From assembly GCF_902499115.1 (NCBI RefSeq), contig NZ_CABVPN010000013.1:142341-206340 (forward strand): 64,000 nucleotides of DNA, in the 5' to 3' direction. Both the position numbers and the translations under genes were made by a program. This document shows positions 59,331 through 64,000 of the stretch, piece by piece. Within the stretch, counting starts at the first letter, position 1. Each line of letters starts with the position of its first letter. This stretch comes from Burkholderia diffusa (lineage in GTDB: Bacteria; Pseudomonadota; Gammaproteobacteria; Burkholderiales; Burkholderiaceae). The notes under the pieces are model-generated. The model did not search any database and was not told the origin of the DNA. It worked only from the letters and a program-made list of their open reading frames with translations.

Positions 59331-60458
59331 TCAGTCGGCAGGCGTGAGCGCCGCTATCGGAATCAGTTGCAGGCCGCGCGCGAGATGCGTCTGCAGCAGG
59401 CGATGGGTATGCGGCTCGACTGCACCGTCCGCGCCATCGGCCACGAGCCGCGCCGCCGCATCGAGCGATTCGGCCACACCGAGGTAGCGCCAGCCGTCGA
59501 TCACATGAAACAGGCGGCGCTCGCCGCTCGCCTCGAACGCGACCGGGCCGTCGAACGGCCAGGGCACATTGCCGGCACGGGCGCTTTCGGCCGCGGGACG
59601 CCGGTTGTATGACGGACGCAGACGAGCGATCCACTGCGCTTCCGCAAGCATTGCGCCGAGTTCGTTGCCGGTCTCCCGCCATTCGACGCGCCGCACCTGC
59701 TGCGCAATCCGCATTTCCTTCGACGAACGCCGCTCGCCGGTCAGCAGCGCGCGCAAGCGCTGCCGCACGCGCACGCTGCGGCCAACGTACAGCGCTACGT
59801 CACCCTCCCCGAACAACGCGTACGCGCCGCATCCGGCCGGCGCGGTATCGAGCCACGCTTCGGTCATGCCGCCCGCGAGACGGAAGTGGCGCGTCGTGCG
59901 CGCAATCTGGTCGCGCAGACGCTCGAGCGGCACGATCTCGTGCAATTGCCGCCAGAACTGCCAAAGGAGATCGGCATCCGCGAGCGCCCGGTGGCGGGCG
60001 GCGGGAACGAGGCCATGCCGCTCGATCAGCGCATCGAGTCCGTGTCGCGCCTCCCGCGGAAACAGCGCGCGCGACAACCGCACCGTGCACAGCACGTCCG
60101 GATTGAATGCGAAGCCGGCGCGCTCGAATTCGGCACGCAGGAAGCCCCGGTCGAAGCTCGCGTTGTGCGCGACGAACAGCTTGCCGTCGAGCCGCTCGAA
60201 CAGCACGGGCGCGAGCGACGCGAACGACGGCGCGTCGCGCACCATCTCATCGGAAATGCCCGTCAGTTGCTGGATGAACGGCGGAATCGATTGCCCCGGA
60301 TTGACCAGTGTCGTCCATGTCGATACGCCCAGCGGGCCGATTTCGACCACGCCGATTTCAGTGATGCGGTGCTCGGCGGACGAACCACCGGTGGTTTCGA
60401 GATCGACGAAGACGAGCGGCTGTTCGCAGGCGGGATCGGACGGACGGAAATCGGACAT
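59331..60458 (-). CDS. DnaQ-type exonuclease fused to GIY-YIG domain
   Basis: A 375-aa protein. Residues 10-175 are a DEDD exonuclease (FVDLETTGGSSAEHRITEIG with the first Asp/Glu pair, VAHNASFDRGFL, and HRALADADLLWQ with the last Asp). Residues 205-295 are a GIY-YIG nuclease module like that of UvrC and Cho (GAYALFGEGDVALYVGRS). Such fusions may help nucleotide excision repair or DNA end processing; the role is inference. The ATG at 60458 gives the normal exonuclease start. It reads toward the chorismate mutase gene (convergent). Confidence 0.9.
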   Translation of the reverse strand: MSDFRPSDPACEQPLVFVDLETTGGSSAEHRITEIGVVEIGPLGVSTWTTLVNPGQSIPPFIQQLTGISDEMVRDAPSFASLAPVLFERLDGKLFVAHNASFDRGFLRAEFERAGFAFNPDVLCTVRLSRALFPREARHGLDALIERHGLVPAARHRALADADLLWQFWRQLHEIVPLERLRDQIARTTRHFRLAGGMTEAWLDTAPAGCGAYALFGEGDVALYVGRSVRVRQRLRALLTGERRSSKEMRIAQQVRRVEWRETGNELGAMLAEAQWIARLRPSYNRRPAAESARAGNVPWPFDGPVAFEASGERRLFHVIDGWRYLGVAESLDAAARLVADGADGAVEPHTHRLLQTHLARGLQLIPIAALTPAD

Positions 60459-60560
60459 GAAAAGGCGGGAGAGACAATGCTTCCGTGAGTATGCACCGGC
60501 AGGCGTGTTCGCGACCAGTCCGAAGCGGATTCGATTCGCCGGTCACGGGTTTTCGTGCCC

Positions 60561-60592
60561 CAAAAAGCAAAAAGCCCCCGCGATGCGGGGGC
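60561..60592 (-). terminator. Rho-independent terminator of cspA
   Basis: On the minus strand GCCCCCGC, loop ATC, GCGGGGGC is followed by TTTTTGCTTTTT. It lies 28 bp after the cspA stop. Confidence 0.9.
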
Positions 60593-60619
60593 CGGACGTG
60601 ATCGGCAATGCGTGGCGCG

Positions 60620-60823
60620 TCAGACCGCCTGGATATTCGCTGCCTGCTTGCCTTTCGGCCCGACTTTCACATCGAAGGAAACGCGCTGGTTTTCCTTCAG
60701 CGTTTTGAAGCCGTCCATCCGGATTTCGGAAAAGTGCGCAAACAGATCTTCGCCACCATTGTCGGACGTAATAAAGCCGAAACCTTTAGCATCGTTAAAC
60801 CATTTTACGATACCGGTATCCAT
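60620..60823 (-). CDS. cspA: Cold shock protein (CspA family)
   Basis: A 67-aa cold shock domain protein that binds single-stranded RNA and DNA. The RNA-binding motifs KGFGFIT (RNP1) and DLFAHF (RNP2) are present. It starts MDTGIVKWFND at 60823; a GTG five codons earlier (60838) would add an unlikely leader. A GGGGAACGAAGGT stretch is the ribosome binding site. A good promoter on the minus strand at 60942-60971 gives a leader of about 110 nt, as often seen for cold-shock mRNAs. Confidence 0.96.
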   Translation of the reverse strand: MDTGIVKWFNDAKGFGFITSDNGGEDLFAHFSEIRMDGFKTLKENQRVSFDVKVGPKGKQAANIQAV

Positions 60824-60941
60824 ACCTTCGTTCCCCACTCGATTAGATCAAAAAAGCTACTGTTTATAGCCGCTTCCCGAAATCCCGCAACGGCGCGCCG
60901 ACACTCACCCCCAGCGCTCCGCCCGGGGACGGAGTGCTGAC

Positions 60942-60971
60942 TTTATAAATTGGACGATCCGGGTGCGTCAA
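60942..60971 (-). promoter_or_regulatory. Promoter of cspA
   Basis: On the minus strand TTGACG (60966-60971), 18-base spacer, TATAAA (60942-60947). The predicted start near 60935 leaves a leader of about 112 nt before the ATG. Confidence 0.6.
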
Positions 60972-61044
60972 GGGAATTTTTGGCGCCTTCTTTATCAAAA
61001 AAACGTCAATACCACTGGAATCGGTACACCATCGTCTTTTATTA

Positions 61045-61058
61045 ATTGATCCGCATCA
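61045..61058. promoter_or_regulatory. FNR/ANR-type box, TTGAT-N4-ATCAA
   Basis: TTGATCCGCATCAA matches the consensus TTGATNNNNATCAA of the oxygen sensor FNR (ANR/Fnr-like) at all ten fixed positions. It sits between cspA (minus) and the 87-aa gene (plus). The centre is about 52 bp before a start from the GATAAT box (61092-61097). Low-oxygen control of one or both genes is likely. Confidence 0.65.
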
Positions 61059-61216
61059 AAAACCTGTCAATATTACCTGGATCGAATCACCGATAATCAA
61101 AAACATGAAAAACCTACCGGGGACAAATCGGGCCGGTAAAATCATCGGGTTTTTTCCGGATTGCCAAGAACGAAGGACGTTGCGATGCTGGTGCATGGCA
61201 TTTGGAGGAGAAGGTC

Positions 61217-61480
61217 ATGTGGCTGGACGGAATCAAACGCCTTGCGAGCCGGCTCGCACGCGTACGCCGCAAGTCCCGCGCGCTGGCCGAGTCTCGTGAA
61301 ACGCCATGCGATACCGAGTTCGACCCGACCTGGCACGGCGATCATTGGCAGAACCTGCTGGCTTCACCGCTGGACGCCCGTCACTACGTGATGGAAGACT
61401 GGACGTACACGCCGCCGCAAGCCGAAACCGATGACACGCAACCGACAGGCAAGCGCAAGCGACGCTCGTACAAGCAATAG
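61217..61480 (+). CDS. Small basic hypothetical protein, 87 aa
   Basis: Begins MWLDGIKRLASRLARVRRKS. A basic amphipathic N-terminal helix is followed by an acidic/aromatic middle (FDPTWHGDHWQNLLASPLD) and a basic Lys/Arg tail (GKRKRRSYKQ). No family was recognised. A GGAGGAGAAGG ribosome binding site ends three bases before the ATG at 61217. A perfect FNR-type box about 160 bp upstream suggests it is induced at low oxygen. There is no plus-strand terminator; the hairpin after it points the other way. Confidence 0.65.
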   Translation: MWLDGIKRLASRLARVRRKSRALAESRETPCDTEFDPTWHGDHWQNLLASPLDARHYVMEDWTYTPPQAETDDTQPTGKRKRRSYKQ

Positions 61481-61987
61481 GGATCCGGGAGACGGGCAAA
61501 AAAAAAGCGCGACTGGGAAGTCGCGCCGACAAAGGTTTGGAGATCTTTTCCGTCAACGAAAAAGTCTGCTTCGGAAAGCAGAGATCGCAGTATAGCGAGA
61601 GAACATCCTTTCATTATCCATGCTCCACACAAACCTCTATTGCCGATGTGTCAATAATCGCGCTAGGTCTGCCCCGCCCGCCACTGATTGCCTGTCGCGA
61701 TCGCGCAACGCCCTCGACACCCGTTATGCAGTCCTGAGCACATTCTCCGCCTGCTGCGCTGCCGCAAAGTCTTGATGGCCGGGGCTCCCGGCGCATACAC
61801 TCATTCTTGCGGGATTCAAAATACAGTATTGCCAGAAGCAATTTCCTTTTGCACCCGGACCCATCCTTACACTGCAAATGGATTTCCGACGAAGGCGCCG
61901 CGCTCAACGCGCACGGCGTCGCCGACACGCGACGCCGCCGATGCCCGCAGCAGGTTCGATCGACATCATCCTGTTTGGAGACAGATC
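61481..61987. other. Intergenic region with small RNA candidate and porin promoter
   Basis: A 507-bp gene-free stretch. It holds a three-hairpin RNA candidate on the minus strand (61498-61582) and a possible porin promoter on the plus strand (TTGATG 61772-61777, 18-base spacer, TACACT 61796-61801), which would give a leader of about 180 nt. Confidence 0.55.
61498..61582 (-). ncRNA. Candidate small RNA with three hairpins
   Basis: On the minus strand a TATACT box (61594-61589) is followed 7 bp later by three hairpins in a row: CTGCTT/AAGCAG (61566-61581), CTTTTTCG/CGGAAAAG (61545-61564, one G-U) and a final GCGCGACT/AGTCGCGC stem (61507-61526) ending in nine T (61498-61506). The unpaired segment ATCTCCAAACCTTTGTC between hairpins two and three could pair with ribosome binding sites. 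No gene on this strand needs this terminator. No -35 was seen, so transcription is inference. Confidence 0.5.
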
Positions 61988-63130
61988 ATGAAAAAGCCCC
62001 TGATCGTCGCCGCATTGACCGGCGTGTGTGCCACTGCCGCCCATGCGCAAAGCAGCGTCACGCTGTACGGCCTGATCGATGCAGGCATCACCTATACGAA
62101 CAACCAGGGTGGTCACAGCGCGTGGCAGGAGACCAGCGGCTCGATCAACGGCAGCCGCTGGGGCCTGCGCGGCACCGAGGATCTCGGAGGCGGACTGAAA
62201 GCGATCTTCACCTTGGAAAACGGCTTCGGCATCAACAACGGTTCGCTCAAGCAGAACGGCCGCGAATTCGGCCGCCAGGCTTTCGTCGGCCTCGCGCACC
62301 AAAGCTACGGCTCGCTCACGCTCGGCCGCCAGTACGACAGCGTCGTCGATTTCCTCGGCCCGCTGTCGCTGACCGGCACCCAATACGGCGGCACGCAGTT
62401 CGCGCACCCGTTCGACAACGACAATCTGAACAACTCGTTCCGGATCAACAACTCGGTCAAGTATCAGAGTGCCAATTACGGCGGCCTGAAGTTCGGCGCG
62501 CTGTATGGCTTCTCGAATTCCAGCGATTTCTCGAACAATCGCGCATACAGCGTGGGCGCGTCGTACAGCTATCTGGGCTTCAACGTCGCGGCCGCGTACA
62601 TGCAACTCAACAACAACATCAACGCGCTGTCGCTCGCAGCCAGCGACCCCGGCGCGGTGGCCGGCGACTGGACGTTCGCCGCCAGCCGTCAGCGCACCTG
62701 GGGTGCGGGCCTCAACTACACGTTCGGACCCGCGACGGCCGGCTTCGTGTTCACGCAGACGCGCCTGACCGATTCGGCCAGGATCAGCGCCGGGCAGTCC
62801 GGCGTGTCGGGCGGCATCCCGCTCACCGGCGGCACGCGCTTCAACAATTACGAAGTGAATGGCCGCTACGCGTTGACACCGGCATTCTCGCTCGCGGGTT
62901 CATACACGTACACCGACGGCCGCCTCGACGGCCAGACGCCCAGCTGGCACCAGTTCAACCTGCAGGCCGACTATGCGCTGTCGAAGCGCACCGACCTGTA
63001 TCTGCAGGGCGAGTACCAACGGGTCAATGCGGACGGCCTGACTGTGGGTGCGAACATCAACGGGCTCGGCACCGCGTCGTCGACGAACAAGCAGATCGCG
63101 GTCACGGCCGGCATGCGCCACCGCTTCTGA
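61988..63130 (+). CDS. Gram-negative porin (beta-proteobacterial, 16-strand type)
   Basis: A 380-aa trimeric general porin. It has a signal peptide (MKKPLIVAALTGVCATAAHAQ) and the mature start SSVTLYGLIDAGITYTNN. The porin segments SRWGLRGTEDLGGGLKAIF and RQAFVGLAHQSYGSLTLGRQY are present, and the C-terminal strand ends TAGMRHRF with the Phe needed for outer-membrane insertion. It lets small polar solutes pass. GGAGACAGATC precedes the ATG at 61988. It is monocistronic and convergent with greB. Confidence 0.96.
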   Translation: MKKPLIVAALTGVCATAAHAQSSVTLYGLIDAGITYTNNQGGHSAWQETSGSINGSRWGLRGTEDLGGGLKAIFTLENGFGINNGSLKQNGREFGRQAFVGLAHQSYGSLTLGRQYDSVVDFLGPLSLTGTQYGGTQFAHPFDNDNLNNSFRINNSVKYQSANYGGLKFGALYGFSNSSDFSNNRAYSVGASYSYLGFNVAAAYMQLNNNINALSLAASDPGAVAGDWTFAASRQRTWGAGLNYTFGPATAGFVFTQTRLTDSARISAGQSGVSGGIPLTGGTRFNNYEVNGRYALTPAFSLAGSYTYTDGRLDGQTPSWHQFNLQADYALSKRTDLYLQGEYQRVNADGLTVGANINGLGTASSTNKQIAVTAGMRHRF

Positions 63131-63234
63131 GCAATGCGATCGGTCCCCGCCCGGCAAGGACCGTCATGACGAAGCGCCCCACCCGGGGCGCTCGTCGTTT
63201 CAGCGCTGCGCTGTGCGAATGCACCGCTCCCCGC

Positions 63235-63798
63235 TCACGCGCTGCCCGGTGCCGGATAGCGAACGTCGAGCACGTCGATCGGCTGGGGACCAGCCGGCGT
63301 CATCAGCGTGACGGTGTCGCCGATCTTCGCCTTGATGAGGGCTCGTGCGACCGGCGAAATCCAGCTGACACAGCCGCGATCGAGATCGACCTCGTCGATC
63401 CCGACGATCGTGACGGTGTGATCCTCGCCGTCCGGCGTCGCGTAATCGACGGTCGCGCCGAAGAACACCTGGTCGACATTCTCCTGCCGGCTCGCGTCGA
63501 CGACTTCGGCGAGATCGAGCCGCTTCGTCAGAAAGCGGATCCGGCGGTCGATCTCGCGCAACCGCCGCTTGCCGTAGATGTAGTCGCCGTTCTCCGATCG
63601 ATCGCCGTTCGACGCGGCCCACGACACCAACCGCACGACTTCGGGGCGCTCGACGTCGATCAGGTTCAGGAGTTCGTCCCTGAGCCGCTTGTGGCCGGCC
63701 GGGGTGATGTAGTTCTTCGTGCCCGCCGGAATCGCGGGTTGACTCGGGTCGAGATCGTCGTCGTCGCCGTCCGACTCTTTGACAAACGCCTTGTTCAT
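63235..63798 (-). CDS. greB: Transcription elongation factor GreB
   Basis: A 187-aa Gre factor that rescues backtracked RNA polymerase by stimulating transcript cleavage. The N-terminal coiled coil includes the catalytic acidic tip DRSENGDYIYGKRRLREID, and the C-terminal FKBP-like domain ends ISPVARALIKAKIGD. The basic patch GKRRLRE marks GreB rather than GreA. An acidic N-terminal extension (ESDGDDDDLDPSQ) of about 25 residues is present, as in other beta-proteobacteria. Confidence 0.94.
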   Translation of the reverse strand: MNKAFVKESDGDDDDLDPSQPAIPAGTKNYITPAGHKRLRDELLNLIDVERPEVVRLVSWAASNGDRSENGDYIYGKRRLREIDRRIRFLTKRLDLAEVVDASRQENVDQVFFGATVDYATPDGEDHTVTIVGIDEVDLDRGCVSWISPVARALIKAKIGDTVTLMTPAGPQPIDVLDVRYPAPGSA

Positions 63799-63909
63799 GA
63801 TGCAGATTCAACACTTGGATGACTGATGCATCAAGGGTACACGAACGCGGCCGCCCAGGATCGGGTGACATTTTTTGCGAATAAGGCTTCCCTTTTTATA
63901 CAACCCTGC

Positions 63910-63915
63910 TATACT
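63910..63915 (+). promoter_or_regulatory. -10 box of tRNA-Arg
   Basis: TATACT, 13 bases before the tRNA 5' end, after an A/T-rich stretch. The -35 is weak (CTTCCC region). Confidence 0.6.
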
Positions 63916-63928
63916 TCCGCTTCTGCGT

Positions 63929-64000
63929 GCGGCTGTAGCTCAGTTGGATAGAGTACTTGGCTACGAACCAAGGGGTCGTGGGTTCGAATCCTGCCAGCCG
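63929..64000 (+). tRNA. tRNA-Arg (anticodon ACG), cut by window edge
   Basis: The acceptor GCGGCTG, D-arm GCTCAGTTGGATAGAGT, anticodon stem-loop CTTGG-CTACGAA-CCAAG with anticodon ACG and T-arm GTGGGTTCGAATCCTGC are visible. The 3' acceptor strand CAGCCG(C) runs to the window end, so the last base, discriminator and CCA are outside. It would read CGU, CGC and CGA codons after A34 deamination to inosine. Confidence 0.95.

Larger units (their letters stand above)
60824..61216. other. A/T-rich regulatory region between cspA and 87-aa gene
   Basis: A 393-bp stretch, clearly richer in A/T than its surroundings. It holds the cspA promoter and leader (minus strand), a perfect FNR-type box at 61045-61058 and the leader of the plus-strand gene at 61217. 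A GATAAT box (61092-61097) could serve that gene. No further ORF of coding character was seen. Confidence 0.6.

Noticed and set aside
61105..61299. A 64-codon plus-strand frame overlapping the 87-aa gene
   Set aside because: The frame at 61217 has the better ribosome binding site and a more protein-like sequence; both cannot be the main product.
1..64000. CRISPR arrays, IS elements, prophage genes or rRNA
   Set aside because: No regularly spaced direct repeats, transposase or integrase motifs, phage structural genes or rRNA sequence were seen in the window.

Overview
The window looks like chromosome 1 of a Burkholderia species, most likely of the Burkholderia cepacia complex. The evidence is very high GC with long antisense shadow ORFs, a tmRNA tag ANDDTFALAA, Burkholderia-type gene order (serC-pheA-tyrA-aroA-cmk-rpsA-ihfB-lapA-lapB-ugd-hldA-hldD), GyrA with Thr83, and a Gram-negative porin and OmpA. 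The species call is inference. No IS element, prophage, CRISPR array or rRNA was seen; this is mostly core chromosome with a few accessory metabolic islands.

Layout. 1-17 kb, minus strand: the start of cysM, a ComEA-like helix-hairpin-helix protein, LPS heptose genes hldD and hldA, ugd, the LPS quality-control pair lapB and lapA, ihfB, rpsA, cmk, the aromatic amino-acid genes aroA, tyrA and pheA, serC, a DUF2059 protein and gyrA. 17.4-20.2 kb, plus strand: an OmpA-family protein, ubiG, gph and tmRNA (ssrA). 20.4-21.4 kb: two small secreted proteins. 21.4-28 kb: regulator fdsR divergent from fdsG-fdsB-fdsA-fdsD, a soluble NAD-dependent molybdenum formate dehydrogenase. 28-36.4 kb: an FAD monooxygenase, a TPR/glycosyltransferase-like protein, a citrate-type MFS symporter, a proline/alanine-rich membrane protein, a coiled-coil secreted protein and a class I glutamine amidotransferase. 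36.6-43.7 kb: GntR regulator, amidase, dsbB, then a purine salvage set (xdhC, an adenine/adenosine deaminase, guanine deaminase). 43.8-44.6 kb: a yybP-ykoY manganese riboswitch ahead of a TMEM165/GDT1-type exporter. 44.6-49.8 kb: DUF4136 lipoprotein, pepN, fbp and tRNA-Thr(CGT). 50-53 kb: LuxR regulator, FAD monooxygenase and DUF2783 protein. 53.5-58.1 kb, minus strand: a four-gene operon of DUF2946 protein, TonB-dependent receptor, Asp-box beta-propeller and thioredoxin-fold protein, a candidate metal-uptake system (perhaps copper). 58.3-64 kb: a 48-aa protein, periplasmic chorismate mutase, a DnaQ/GIY-YIG nuclease, cspA, an 87-aa protein behind a perfect FNR-type box, a candidate small RNA, a porin, greB and the start of tRNA-Arg(ACG).

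How the genes fit together. The first 13 kb couples envelope biogenesis (heptose precursors, UDP-glucuronate for L-Ara4N and capsule, LapA/LapB control of LPS synthesis) with aromatic amino acids and translation. The accessory parts cover formate oxidation, purine and amide nitrogen scavenging, manganese export and a probable TonB-driven metal uptake route. The best leads are the 53.5-58.5 kb operon with its divergent small gene, the three-hairpin RNA candidate at 61.5 kb, and the FNR-type site at 61.05 kb. All functions are read from sequence motifs and family knowledge; no database search was run.
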